Shown here: positions 44,290 through 52,952 of the stretch, one piece after another
How positions within the stretch are numbered: the stretch's first letter is position 1
Layout: every line of letters begins with the position of its first letter
Assembly: GCA_958439205.1 (NCBI GenBank)
Contig: OY288189.1
Location: 3,053,001-3,117,000, forward strand
DNA from: an uncultured Allorhizobium sp.
GTDB lineage: Bacteria > Pseudomonadota > Alphaproteobacteria > Rhizobiales > Rhizobiaceae
Length of the DNA: 64,000 nt
Direction: 5' to 3'
Program-made: the position numbers and the translations under genes
Notes under the pieces: model-generated
The model's input: only the letters and a program-made list of their open reading frames with translations
What the model was told of the DNA's origin: nothing
Database searches by the model: none

Positions 44290-45282
44290 ATGCGGAGCAT
44301 CATGGGCCTATCGCTTGTTGTCATCGCCGTCGCGATCGTGGCGCTTGTCGTGCTCTATCGCATGCCGCCGACGCTTCTTGCCCTGGAGCGGGAGGCGACG
44401 ATCCCCGCCGAAACATCGCTGGAGGCTCTGGAAGGCATCATTACCGATCAAGAGAAAGCCGTGGGTGCCTTAAGGACAGGCCTCGCCAAAGAGATCGTCT
44501 GGGCCGATCCGGCCCGGCGGCAGAAGACACCGATCTCGGTTGTCTATGTACACGGCTTCTCCGCCTCGCCCGCCGAGGTGCGCCCCCTGCCCGATCTCGT
44601 GGCCAAGGCGCTCGGTGCCAATCTCTTCTTCACGCGGCTCGCTGGCCACGGCCTTGAAGATCCAGATGCCCTGGGTGCCGCGACGATCGAGGACTGGGCC
44701 CATGATATCGGCGAGGCTCTGGCCGTTGGACGGTTGCTGGGCAATCAGGTGGTGGTGATCTCGACCTCGACAGGCGCCTCACTCGTCACCTGGGCACTTG
44801 CCCGCCCCGCGCTTGCCGACCAAGTCGCAGCCTCCGTTTTCCTGTCACCGAATTACGGCGTGCAGGCCTCCGGCAGTTTTCTGCTCACCGGTCCGTTCGG
44901 CGCGCAGCTCGCAAGGCTGATCATCGGGAACCGCACCGGTTTCGAGCCGATCAGCCCGCTCAACGCACATAACTGGACGACCGATTATCCGGTGACGGCG
45001 CTCATTCCCATGGCGCAATCCGTGCGGCTCGCGACCCATACACAGGTCGAAGACATCCGCATTCCCGCCCTCTTCCTCCAGTCGGCCGCCGACAAGGTCG
45101 TGCGACCCGATCGGACCGCAGCCATCGCCGCCCGCTGGGGCGGTCCGCATCAGCTCGTCGATCCCGGCCCAACCGGCGACGCCAACAATCACGTCATCGC
45201 CGGCGACACCTATTCGCCTCAGACAACTGAACCGATCGCGCAGACGATCCTCGATTGGCTGCGCGAGCAGGGAATCAGATGA
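44290..45282 (+). CDS. Membrane-anchored alpha/beta hydrolase
   Basis: 330 residues. An N-terminal hydrophobic helix (GLSLVVIAVAIVALVVLY) suggests a signal anchor. The hydrolase core has VVYVHGFSASPAEVRPLP (oxyanion region), LAGHGLED, the nucleophile elbow STSTGAS (a variant of GxSxG) and a late DKVVRPDRT plus NNHVIAG supplying the Asp and His. The substrate is unknown; carboxylesterase or lipase-like activity is likely. Its 3' end overlaps ilvA by 8 nt tail-to-tail. Confidence 0.8.
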   Translation: MRSIMGLSLVVIAVAIVALVVLYRMPPTLLALEREATIPAETSLEALEGIITDQEKAVGALRTGLAKEIVWADPARRQKTPISVVYVHGFSASPAEVRPLPDLVAKALGANLFFTRLAGHGLEDPDALGAATIEDWAHDIGEALAVGRLLGNQVVVISTSTGASLVTWALARPALADQVAASVFLSPNYGVQASGSFLLTGPFGAQLARLIIGNRTGFEPISPLNAHNWTTDYPVTALIPMAQSVRLATHTQVEDIRIPALFLQSAADKVVRPDRTAAIAARWGGPHQLVDPGPTGDANNHVIAGDTYSPQTTEPIAQTILDWLREQGIR

Positions 45283-46552
45283 TCAGGTTGGCGAGGATCT
45301 CGTTTTCGGTGATGTCCTCGAAACCGAGCCCCGCCTGATCGAAACGATCGAAGAGTTCGGCAAAGTTTTCGCGCTTGCCGGTTTCGATGCCGATCAGGAT
45401 GGAACCGAAATTGCGGGCCGACTTCTTCAGATATTCGAAGCGGGCGATATCGTCCTCGGGACCGAGCAGATTGAGGAAGTCGCGCAGCGCGCCGGGCCGC
45501 TGCGGCAGGCGCAGGATGAAATACTTCTTCAGGCCCGCATACCGCATGGCGCGTTCCTTGACGTCGGGCAGGCGCTCGAAGTCAAAATTGCCGCCCGAAA
45601 CGACCGCGACGATCGTGCGGCCGCTCAGGGCCACGCGCGGCAGAAGATCAAGGGCTGCAAGCGCCAGCGCACCCGCCGGCTCCAGCACCACGCCCTCGAC
45701 ATTCAGCATGTCGGTCATGGTCACGCAGATCGCGTTTTCCGGCACGATCAGCACCTGATCCGGACGGAAGCCCTTGAGCGCTTCGAAATTGTGGTCGCCG
45801 ATTCGGGCAACGGCGGCACCATCGACGAAATTGTCGACCTTGGGCAGCGTCACCACCTTGCCGGCTTCCAGGCTCTTCTTCAGGCTCGGCGCGCCTGACG
45901 GTTCGCAGAAGATCATCGCCTCAGGCGACACCCGGTCGGCCATATATCCGGTCATGCCGGACGAGAGCCCGCCCCCACCGACCGGCATCACAACAAGATC
46001 GGGCGTCACACCTTCCGGCAATTGCTGCATGACTTCGGCCGCCACCGTCGCCTGGCCTTCGATGATATCGGGATGGTCGAAAGGCGGCACCATATAGCCG
46101 CCGATCGCCTCGACATGCTCGCGGGCAGCCGCGTAGCACTGGTCGAAGATGTCGCCGACGAGCCGGATCGTGATGAATTCCCCGCCGAAGATGCGGGTCT
46201 TGTCGATCTTCTGCTGCGGCGTCGTCACCGGCATGAAGACCACGCCCTGCACGCCGAAATGGCGGCAGACATAGGCAAAACCCTGGGCGTGATTGCCGGC
46301 AGAGGCGCAGACGAAGGTGGTGCCGGAGGGGCTGTCGCCGACGATCTTGCGGAAGAAATTGAAGGCGCCGCGAATCTTGTAGGAGCGAACCGGCGTCAGA
46401 TCCTCGCGCTTCAGATAGACATTGGCGCCATACCGCGCGCTTAAATGTTCATTGAGCTGCAGAGGCGTCTCGGGAAAGAGGCCGCGCATCGCCTCCAGCG
46501 CTTCGTCGACTTGACTGGGGCTCACGTCGCCCTCCGTTGAATTTTGGACCAA
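45275..46552 (-). CDS. ilvA: Threonine dehydratase (biosynthetic-type, short form)
   Basis: PLP enzyme making 2-oxobutanoate for isoleucine. The 425-residue product has the PLP Lys in RSYKIRGAFNF, the CASAGNHAQGFAY phosphate loop, PVGGGGLSSGM, and a single C-terminal ACT-like regulatory domain (~340-420, with FILRLPQRPGALRDFLNLLG). It matches the shorter one-ACT form found in many alphaproteobacteria and corynebacteria, compared with ~514 residues in E. coli. It converges on the hydrolase gene with an 8-nt overlap and is divergent from trkH. Confidence 0.92.
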   Translation of the reverse strand: MVQNSTEGDVSPSQVDEALEAMRGLFPETPLQLNEHLSARYGANVYLKREDLTPVRSYKIRGAFNFFRKIVGDSPSGTTFVCASAGNHAQGFAYVCRHFGVQGVVFMPVTTPQQKIDKTRIFGGEFITIRLVGDIFDQCYAAAREHVEAIGGYMVPPFDHPDIIEGQATVAAEVMQQLPEGVTPDLVVMPVGGGGLSSGMTGYMADRVSPEAMIFCEPSGAPSLKKSLEAGKVVTLPKVDNFVDGAAVARIGDHNFEALKGFRPDQVLIVPENAICVTMTDMLNVEGVVLEPAGALALAALDLLPRVALSGRTIVAVVSGGNFDFERLPDVKERAMRYAGLKKYFILRLPQRPGALRDFLNLLGPEDDIARFEYLKKSARNFGSILIGIETGKRENFAELFDRFDQAGLGFEDITENEILANLII

Positions 46553-46621
46553 GCCCCGCTATGGCATACACATCGGGCAGAGACAAAGCCTCTTTGCGCT
46601 GCAACAGACGGAAGTCATTCC

Positions 46622-48076
46622 TTGAATACCAATCTGCTCCGCTCCGTCGTCTACATCGCCGCTCTCTGCGGGCTTTATCTGTCCACCGCGATGCTCATCC
46701 CGGCGATGGTCAGCCTCTATTATGGCGACGAGGCCTGGTCGGCCTTCACGATTTCGGCTGCGATGATTGGCGGCCTGTCGCTGACGGCCGCGATGGCGAC
46801 GCGCGGCGCACCGCCCGCTTTCACCAAGCGCATGGGCTTCCTTCTGGTCAACGTGCTCTGGGCCGTCTTTTCGGTGGTCGGCGCGATCCCGCTCTATCTC
46901 TCCGACCTCGGGCTGACCTTTGCCCAGTCGCTGTTCGAGGCCATCTCCGGCATCACCACGACAGGCTCGACGGTCATATCCAATCTGCATCAGGTGTCGC
47001 CCGGGATCTTGATGTGGCGCGCTTTGCTCGCCTGGCTCGGCGGTATCGGGATCGTCGCGCTCGGCCTCTTCGTTCTGCCGTTCCTGCGGGTCGGCGGCGT
47101 CTCCTTCTTCAAGATGGAATCGTCTGACATCGCCGACAAGCCGTTCGCGCGGATCGCCACCTTCACCCGCGCCTTCATTGCCGTCTATCTCGGGATCACG
47201 CTTGCCTGCACGGTTGCCTATGACGTGACGGCCATGGGCCATTTCGATGCGATCGTGCATGCCTTCACCACCGTTGCGACCGCCGGTTTCGGCAATTACG
47301 ACAATTCCTTCGCCGCCTTCGACAGCCTGCCGCTGCTCTGGGTTTCCACCTTCTTCATGACGCTGTGCAGCCTGCCGTTCTCGATCCTGATCGTGCTTCT
47401 GGTGCGCGGCCGCCTGGATGCCCTCAGGGACCCTCAGATCTTCATCTTCCTCGGCTATCTCATCGCCTTCGCCGTTGCCGGCGGGCTCTACAATCACCTG
47501 CGCAACGGCGTGGACCTGCCCATCGCGCTTACCCATTCCTTCTTCAACTTCGCCTCGATCCTGTCGACGACGGGTTATGCGAGCGAGGACTACACGCTCT
47601 GGGGACCGTTTGCGGTCGCAGCCGCCTTCTTCGCCACCTTCATGGGCGGCTGCTCCGGCTCGACCGCCGGCGGGATCAAGGCCTACCGATTCGTCATCCT
47701 GTTCAACATCATCGTGACCGGCCTCAAGAAGCTCATCTATCCCAACGCCGTCTATTCCGTGCGCTATGGCAGCCAGACGGTCGATGCCGATGCGCAGCGC
47801 GCCGTCTTCCTGTTCTTCAGCGCCTATGTCTTCATCTGGGCGATCGGCTCGATGGCGATGGGGCTCGCCGGCTATGAATTTGCCACTGCGACCTCCTCGG
47901 TGATCACGGCCCTTTCGAATGTCGGCCCCGGCATCGGCCCGCTGATCGGACCGGTCGGCAATTTCGCCATGATGAATGACCCGGAACTCTACATCCTGTC
48001 GCTCGCCATGCTGCTTGGACGTCTCGAAGTCCTGACCGTAATCGTGCTCTTGGTGCCGATGTTCTGGCGGTCCTAA
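46622..48076 (+). CDS. trkH: TrkH-family potassium uptake protein
   Basis: Membrane subunit of a Trk/Ktr-type K+ system, 484 residues with ~10 helices. Four P-loop selectivity elements are visible: SGITTTGSTVI, TTVATAGFGNYD, LSTTGYASED and ALSNVGPGIG. The start is a TTG at 46622 (L-NTNLLRSVVYIAALCGLYL), with GGAAG 7 nt upstream; the open frame's earlier 26 codons overlap the ilvA promoter region and are unlike the family. No TrkA partner is nearby. Confidence 0.92.
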   Translation: MNTNLLRSVVYIAALCGLYLSTAMLIPAMVSLYYGDEAWSAFTISAAMIGGLSLTAAMATRGAPPAFTKRMGFLLVNVLWAVFSVVGAIPLYLSDLGLTFAQSLFEAISGITTTGSTVISNLHQVSPGILMWRALLAWLGGIGIVALGLFVLPFLRVGGVSFFKMESSDIADKPFARIATFTRAFIAVYLGITLACTVAYDVTAMGHFDAIVHAFTTVATAGFGNYDNSFAAFDSLPLLWVSTFFMTLCSLPFSILIVLLVRGRLDALRDPQIFIFLGYLIAFAVAGGLYNHLRNGVDLPIALTHSFFNFASILSTTGYASEDYTLWGPFAVAAAFFATFMGGCSGSTAGGIKAYRFVILFNIIVTGLKKLIYPNAVYSVRYGSQTVDADAQRAVFLFFSAYVFIWAIGSMAMGLAGYEFATATSSVITALSNVGPGIGPLIGPVGNFAMMNDPELYILSLAMLLGRLEVLTVIVLLVPMFWRS

Positions 48077-48171
48077 ACCTCCGCCCTTCGTGATGCAGGT
48101 TTCCCGCGCCGCCGCTTGACGCGCCCTGTCGCTTCTTCCCACACTCCCGTCATCAAACACGGGAGAATCAC

Positions 48172-48771
48172 GTGACGCTGAAATACACCGGACCGTCCCG
48201 TCACTTCGCTGCTGCCCTACTCGGATCCCTCCTCATCGCGGCACCGGCCATGTCAGGGCCTCTTCTCGATGCGGCAATCGAGGCGGAAAAGCTGGCCGCA
48301 CAGAACGATGCGCGCGGTGCCTTCGAGGCGATCCGCTCGGGGCTCGCCGCCTTCTCCCAGTCGCTGCCGCTCACGGTGCCCCGGGCGATCTTCGTCACCG
48401 AGGTGCCCAAGGCCTACCGCGCCTACACTCCGAAGGAAGAACCCGTCTTCCTCTCGGGCGAAAAGCTGATCACCTATGTCGAAGTCACCGGCCTCAGATG
48501 GAAACCGGCCGACGGCAACCAGCGCCAGTCGCATTTCACCGTCGATCTGGAACTCACCGATGACGAGGGCAAGACGCTGGCGCTGCAGAAGGAATTCGGC
48601 AATTTCACCTTCACCGCCCATTCGGATGCGGTCGAGGTCTACACCCACCTCACGCTCGACGTCGCCGGCGCAAAGCCCGGCGGCTATGTGCTGCGCTACA
48701 CGGTCAACGACGTGATCGCCGAGCGCTCGACACCGTTCGAGCTGCCCTTCACGCTGAAAGACAAGAGCTGA
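48172..48771 (+). CDS. Exported hypothetical protein
   Basis: 199 residues from a GTG at 48172 with GGGAGA upstream. It has a signal peptide (FAAALLGSLLIAAPAMSGPLL) and a soluble domain with KAYRAYTPKEEPVFLSGEKLITYVEVTGL and VDLELTDDEGKTLALQKEFGNF, a beta-rich pattern. Nothing in the sequence reveals a function. It stands alone after trkH, ending in a hairpin shared with the convergent ABC permease. Confidence 0.75.
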   Translation: MTLKYTGPSRHFAAALLGSLLIAAPAMSGPLLDAAIEAEKLAAQNDARGAFEAIRSGLAAFSQSLPLTVPRAIFVTEVPKAYRAYTPKEEPVFLSGEKLITYVEVTGLRWKPADGNQRQSHFTVDLELTDDEGKTLALQKEFGNFTFTAHSDAVEVYTHLTLDVAGAKPGGYVLRYTVNDVIAERSTPFELPFTLKDKS

Positions 48772-48792
48772 ACGCCGCCGTCGGGCGTTCAG
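48768..48792. terminator. Hairpin between the exported protein and the ABC permease
   Basis: A perfect 9-bp stem CTGAACGCC / GGCGTTCAG with a 7-nt loop, beginning in the stop codon of the rightward gene. Convergent placement suggests bidirectional termination. Confidence 0.55.
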
Positions 48793-48801
48793 CCGGCCCG
48801 G

Positions 48802-49620
48802 TCAGTTGGCCATGGTCGAGCGATGCGCCCAGCCGGTCATGCGCTTCTCAAGCCAGGCCATCAGCGCATACATCGCAATGCCCTCGATCGCGAGCATCAT
48901 GAGGCCGGCAAACACCAGCGGCACGTTGAACTGGCTCTGGGCCGAGCTCATCATGTTGCCGAGGCCGTAATTCGACGCAACCGTCTCCGAGACCACCGAA
49001 CCGACAAAGGCAAGCGTGATCGCGATCTTCAGCGAGCCGAAGAAATACGGCATTGAGCGGGGAATGCCGACCTTCAGCATGATGTCCATCTTGCGGGCAC
49101 CCAGCGCCCGCAGCACATCCTCCGTCTCCGGCTCGATCGTGGCGAGACCCGTCGCGACATTCACGACGATCGGGAAGAAGGAAATCAGAAAGGCCGTCAG
49201 CACCGCTGGCACTGTGCCGATGCCGAACCAGATGACCAAGATCGGCACCAGCGCCACCTTGGGGATGGCATTGAAGCCGATCATCAGCGGGTAGAGCCCA
49301 GCATAGATGGTCTTCGACCAGCCGATGAAGAGGCCGAGGCCGAGCCCCGCGACGACCGCAATCAGGAAGCCGAGCGTCGTCGTATAGAGCGTCTGCAGCG
49401 AGTTCTTCCAGATCGGCGACCAGTATTGCACGATCGCCTCGAACACCCTTGTCGGTGCCGGCAGCAGCGTCTGCGGCAGGGCAAAGACGATGACCGACAG
49501 TTCCCAGATGGCGAAAAGCCCGAGCGTGTAGAGGAAGGGAGCCACCCGGACCCAGTTGATCCGCTGCATCAGCGGCTTGGTCGCGGGCTTCGTGACCGTG
49601 GTTTCCATCGTCATGGTCAT
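48802..49620 (-). CDS. ABC transporter permease (NitT/TauT/SsuC type)
   Basis: 272 residues, six or so helices, with the EAA-type loop MIGFNAIPKVALVPILVIWFGIG and RALGARKMDIMLKVGIPRSMP, the signature of SsuC/TauC/ThiX permeases. The ATG overlaps the ATPase stop by 4 nt (ATGA). It is the last gene of a three-gene transporter with the ATPase and binding protein. Confidence 0.92.
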   Translation of the reverse strand: MTMTMETTVTKPATKPLMQRINWVRVAPFLYTLGLFAIWELSVIVFALPQTLLPAPTRVFEAIVQYWSPIWKNSLQTLYTTTLGFLIAVVAGLGLGLFIGWSKTIYAGLYPLMIGFNAIPKVALVPILVIWFGIGTVPAVLTAFLISFFPIVVNVATGLATIEPETEDVLRALGARKMDIMLKVGIPRSMPYFFGSLKIAITLAFVGSVVSETVASNYGLGNMMSSAQSQFNVPLVFAGLMMLAIEGIAMYALMAWLEKRMTGWAHRSTMAN

Positions 49621-50405
49621 GCAACCACCCTCGCCTTTGCGATCTCGCCATGCAGGACATGCACCATGTCGTTGAAGGCATTGTCATAGGTCAGTTCGAT
49701 GTCGCGCGGGCGGGCAAAGGGCACGGTATGCTCCTTCACCACCTTGCCGGGACGCGCGCTCATCACGAAGATCCGGTCGGCGAGGAACACCGCCTCGCGC
49801 AGGTCGTGGGTCACGAGCACGATGGTCACGCCTTGGGCTGCATGCAGGTCGCGGATGACGCACCACAGCTCTTCGCGGGTGAAGGCATCAAGCGCGCCGA
49901 AGGGCTCGTCGAGCATCAAGAGTTCCGGCTCGTGGATGAGCGCCCGGCAGAGATTGGCGCGCTGCTGCATGCCGCCCGAGAGCTGCCAGGGAAATTTCGA
50001 CCCGACGCCCTTCAGGCCAACGATCTCCAGCAGGTTTTCCGCCTTCTCAATGTATTCCTTTTTGTTCGCCCGCAGCCGGTGACGATGGCGCTCGACGATC
50101 TCGAGCGGCAGGAGGATATTCTCAAGCGTAGTGCGCCAGGGCAGCATGGTTGGGTTCTGGAAGGCCATGCCGACAATCGAGACCGGCTTGGTCACCTGCT
50201 GGCCGGCGACGATGACGACACCCGATTGCGGGATATGCAGCCCCGTCACCAGCTTCATCAGGGTCGACTTGCCACAGCCCGACGGCCCGACCACGGCTGA
50301 AAATTCGCCCTTGTCGACGCGCATGGTGAGGCCTGATACGGCGAGCGTTCCGTCCGCGCCGCCATAGCGCATGTCGACATTGTCGATGGAAACGAGGTGG
50401 GACAT
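49617..50405 (-). CDS. ABC transporter ATP-binding protein (NitT/TauT/SsuB type)
   Basis: 262 residues with Walker A (VGPSGCGKSTLM), LSGGMQQRANLCRAL signature, Walker B (LLMLDEPFGALD), and LVTHDLREAVFLADR switch region. AAGGAG precedes the ATG. It is coupled to the permease by a 4-nt overlap and separated from the binding-protein gene by a 167-bp gap holding a RIME-like repeat. Confidence 0.93.
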   Translation of the reverse strand: MSHLVSIDNVDMRYGGADGTLAVSGLTMRVDKGEFSAVVGPSGCGKSTLMKLVTGLHIPQSGVVIVAGQQVTKPVSIVGMAFQNPTMLPWRTTLENILLPLEIVERHRHRLRANKKEYIEKAENLLEIVGLKGVGSKFPWQLSGGMQQRANLCRALIHEPELLMLDEPFGALDAFTREELWCVIRDLHAAQGVTIVLVTHDLREAVFLADRIFVMSARPGKVVKEHTVPFARPRDIELTYDNAFNDMVHVLHGEIAKARVVA

Positions 50406-50430
50406 GGGGGCTCCTTTAAGCCTGTCTTCC

Positions 50431-50570
50431 TCTTCTCCCCAGCGGGGAGAAGTGCCGAGCGCATACGAGGCGATGAGGGGGCGACACGGTACAAGGCTTG
50501 CAAGCGTCGTTGCTTCGCCCCCCTCATCCGGTCCTGCGGACCACCTTCTCCCCGCTGGGGAGAAGGGGAA
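50431..50570. repeat. RIME-like mosaic repeat inside the ABC operon
   Basis: A ~140-bp nested palindrome. The ends CTTCTCCCCAGCGGGGAGAAG and CTTCTCCCCGCTGGGGAGAAG (given in parts: 50432-50452 and 50545-50565) are each self-complementary, and the inner GATGAGGGGGC (50472-50482) pairs with GCCCCCCTCATC (50517-50528). This is the pattern of rhizobial intergenic mosaic elements. It separates the binding-protein gene from the ATPase gene. Confidence 0.8.
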
Positions 50571-50572
50571 GA

Positions 50573-51607
50573 TTACGGCAACAACCGCTCTTCCTTGGCC
50601 GGCAGGAAGCTTGCGTCAAAGACCTGCTCGGCCTTGACATTGCCCTTCAGCCCCATCGACACCTTGAGCGTCTCGATCGAGGCGGAAAGCCGCGCCATGT
50701 CGACGGTGCCCATGCCGTTTTCGACCACGTAAGGCGTCTTGATGTTCATGGCATTGGCCATGCCGAGACGTTCCTTCTCGATGTCAGGATTGAGCGTCTC
50801 GTTGCGCTTCAACACGGCGGCCACGCCCTCGTCCGGATTGGCGACGGCGTCGGCAAAGCCCTTGGCGAGTGCCTTGAGGAAGCCCTTGACGGCCTCGGGG
50901 TTCTCTGCGGCAAAGTCTGAGTTCACCAGCACGCTGTTGCCGTAGAGGTTCAGGCCATTGTCGGCCATCAGGATGGTCGAGATGTCGTCGGCGGCAATGC
51001 CTTGTGCCTTGAGGTTCAGGATCACCGAGAAGGCGAAGCCGAAGACCGCGTCGACGTCGCCCTTGGCCAGCATCGGCTCGCGCACGGGAAAGCCGATCGA
51101 TTCGATGGTGATCTTGCTGTCATCAATGCCGGCGGCCTGCTTGAAGGCCGGCCACTGGGCGAAGGCGCCATCCGGCGGCGGCGCGCCAAGCTTCTTGCCT
51201 TCGAGCGACTTCGGATCTTCCGTCACGCCGAGCGACTTGCGGCCGACAACCGAGAAGGTCGGCTTTTCATAGACCATCATCACGGCCTTGACCTTCTGGG
51301 TCGGGTCCTCGTCGAGGAACTTGATGACGGAGTTGATGTCGCCGAAGCCCATCTGATAGGCGCCGGTCGCCACGCGCGGGATCGCCTCGACCGAGCCGTT
51401 GCCGCTGTCGATCGTCACATCCAGGCCTTCCGCCTTGAAATACCCCTTGTCGAGCGCGAGCAGGAAGCCGGCCGCCGGGCCCTCGAACTTCCAGTCGAGC
51501 GTAAACTTGATGGCGGTCTCGGCATGCGCCTGGGTCACCGGCAGCGTGACGCCGGCCATCAGGCCGGCAGCGAGAACGGCCGCCGAAAAGAGACGTCTGG
51601 TGATCAT
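50573..51607 (-). CDS. ABC transporter substrate-binding protein (NMT1/THI5-like)
   Basis: 344 residues. Signal peptide MITRRLFSAAVLAAGLMAGVTLPVTQAHA; then TLDWKFEGPAAGFLLALDKGYFKAEGLDV, the NMT1/THI5 start, and VATGAYQMGFGDINSV. Members carry thiamine precursors, pyrimidines, taurine, nitrate or sulfonates. No TPP riboswitch is visible upstream, so thiamine is not specifically supported. A short hairpin lies over the leader near the start codon. It is first gene of the transporter. Confidence 0.9.
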   Translation of the reverse strand: MITRRLFSAAVLAAGLMAGVTLPVTQAHAETAIKFTLDWKFEGPAAGFLLALDKGYFKAEGLDVTIDSGNGSVEAIPRVATGAYQMGFGDINSVIKFLDEDPTQKVKAVMMVYEKPTFSVVGRKSLGVTEDPKSLEGKKLGAPPPDGAFAQWPAFKQAAGIDDSKITIESIGFPVREPMLAKGDVDAVFGFAFSVILNLKAQGIAADDISTILMADNGLNLYGNSVLVNSDFAAENPEAVKGFLKALAKGFADAVANPDEGVAAVLKRNETLNPDIEKERLGMANAMNIKTPYVVENGMGTVDMARLSASIETLKVSMGLKGNVKAEQVFDASFLPAKEERLLP

Positions 51608-51626
51608 GGATTTAGCTCCCCTTGTT

Positions 51627-51645
51627 TTTGATGGAGGCCATCAAA
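51627..51645. other. Small hairpin in the leader of the binding-protein gene
   Basis: TTTGATGG / CCATCAAA, 8-bp arms and a 3-nt loop, about 20 bp before the ATG and just ahead of the Shine-Dalgarno. It could affect translation or be an operator. Confidence 0.4.
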
Positions 51646-51777
51646 GCAGGAATCGCGGAGGCCGCAAAGCGGAAAATGCTCAAACTTTCGTCATGCATGT
51701 ATTTGCATCATTTTTAAGCGGCAGTGGCAAATCAACGTCAAGACCCACCTCTTGCCCCACGGCTTGCGCCGGGATAT

Positions 51778-51796
51778 TGGTTGCATAACGCAACCA
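51778..51796. promoter_or_regulatory. MarR-type operator upstream of the MarR-GNAT gene
   Basis: TGGTTGC-ATAAC-GCAACCA, perfect 7-bp arms, ending 13 bp before the start codon at 51810. The spacing and position fit autorepression by the MarR-like domain. Confidence 0.5.
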
Positions 51797-51809
51797 TGTG
51801 GATCCGGCG

Positions 51810-52781
51810 ATGACCCTTCCTGAGACCGAACTCGACGCCATTCGCGCCCATTCACGGCGGCTCGTCCGCAGGCTCGGCTTCCTGAAGCCTGAACTCGCCG
51901 AGAGCGGACTGCCCGCGTCCTGCGTCCATGCCCTGATCGAAATCGGGGCACGGTCGGACCTGTCTGCACGTGATCTCAAGGAGATCCTCGGATTGGACAA
52001 ATCGAGCGTCAGCCGACTGCTCGGCAAACTGCTTGCCGCCGGCCTGATCACGGAAACACCGTCCCCTGAGGACGCCCGCAGCAAGCATCTGTCACTGACA
52101 ACAGACGGGACAGAAAAGCTCGCCGGGATAGAGGCCTTTGCCCGGGGCCAGGTGAGTGCGGCGCTCGCCGGCTTGGGCGCCGGGCAGCAGCGCGTCGTGC
52201 GCAACGGTCTTGAACTCTACGCCGACGCCCTGGGCGGCATTCAAAATCCACCGCAGATGCCGGCAGCAAAACTCCGCATTCAATCCGGCTGGCAACCCGG
52301 ATTGCTCGGCAGTTGCATCGAAATGCATGGCCGCCACTATAATAGGAGCAGCGGCTTCGGCTGCGCTTTCGAAGCGATCGTCGCCGGTGGACTGGCCGAA
52401 TTTGCCACCCGCCTCGACCGACCGGTGAATGAAATCTGGGCGGGGCACATCGACGAGCGCATTGCCGGCACGATCGCAATCGACGGCGAAGACCTGAATG
52501 GGACGGCATCACAAGGCCGCAGACCACAACTCGCCCATCTGCGCCTGTTCATCGTCGATCCCTCGGCCCGCGGCAGCGGCCTTGGCAAGGCCCTGCTCAG
52601 CGAGGCCCTACATTTTGTCGACGCGCAGGCGTTTGACGAGACCCATCTCTGGACATTCAAGGGGCTCGACGTGGCGCGGCGAATGTATGAAGTCTCCGGT
52701 TTCCAGCTCGTGGAAGAGCGTCCGGGCAGCCAATGGGGCACGCCCGTGCTCGAACAACGATTCGTCAGAAAGAGACCCTGA
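51810..52781 (+). CDS. MarR-type DNA-binding domain fused to a GNAT acetyltransferase
   Basis: 323 residues. The first ~150 are a winged-helix MarR-like domain (LPASCVHALIEIGARSDLSARDLKEILGLDKSSVSRLLGKLLAAGLI, wing TPSPEDARSKHLSLT). The rest is a GNAT domain: LRLFIVDPSARGSGLGKALLSEAL holds the acetyl-CoA R-x-x-G-x-G loop, and MYEVSGFQLVEER the closing strand. Such fusions occur in several proteobacteria; substrate unknown. ATG 51810 has GGA nearby, with an upstream GTG as an alternative. A palindrome lies upstream. Confidence 0.88.
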   Translation: MTLPETELDAIRAHSRRLVRRLGFLKPELAESGLPASCVHALIEIGARSDLSARDLKEILGLDKSSVSRLLGKLLAAGLITETPSPEDARSKHLSLTTDGTEKLAGIEAFARGQVSAALAGLGAGQQRVVRNGLELYADALGGIQNPPQMPAAKLRIQSGWQPGLLGSCIEMHGRHYNRSSGFGCAFEAIVAGGLAEFATRLDRPVNEIWAGHIDERIAGTIAIDGEDLNGTASQGRRPQLAHLRLFIVDPSARGSGLGKALLSEALHFVDAQAFDETHLWTFKGLDVARRMYEVSGFQLVEERPGSQWGTPVLEQRFVRKRP

Positions 52782-52786
52782 GACAT

Positions 52787-52871
52787 TGGTGCGGACGGCG
52801 GGGATCGAACCCGCATGACCAAGGCCGAGAGATTTTAAGTCTCTTGCGTCTACCAGTTTCGCCACGTCCGC
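52787..52871 (-). tRNA. tRNA-Leu (anticodon TAA)
   Basis: An 85-nt class II tRNA with a long variable arm. Acceptor GCGGACG / GTCCGC, D-arm with GGTAGACGC, anticodon loop ACTTAAAA giving TAA, T-arm GGTTCGATC and encoded CCA with discriminator A, as expected for tRNA-Leu. Confidence 0.96.
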
Positions 52872-52952
52872 GCCGGCCCTGTTTCGATCAGTTCGGCGGA
52901 GGCGTCAAGGGCGGCAGCGGGTGTGGGCGGCCTGCGGCGTGTCTTCGATCAC

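Noticed and set aside
46559-48160. 533-residue leftward open frame
   Set aside because: Antisense of trkH, with low-complexity charged translation.
51608-51740. Thiamine-type riboswitch before the NMT1/THI5-like gene
   Set aside because: No CUGAGA or other TPP core elements seen.
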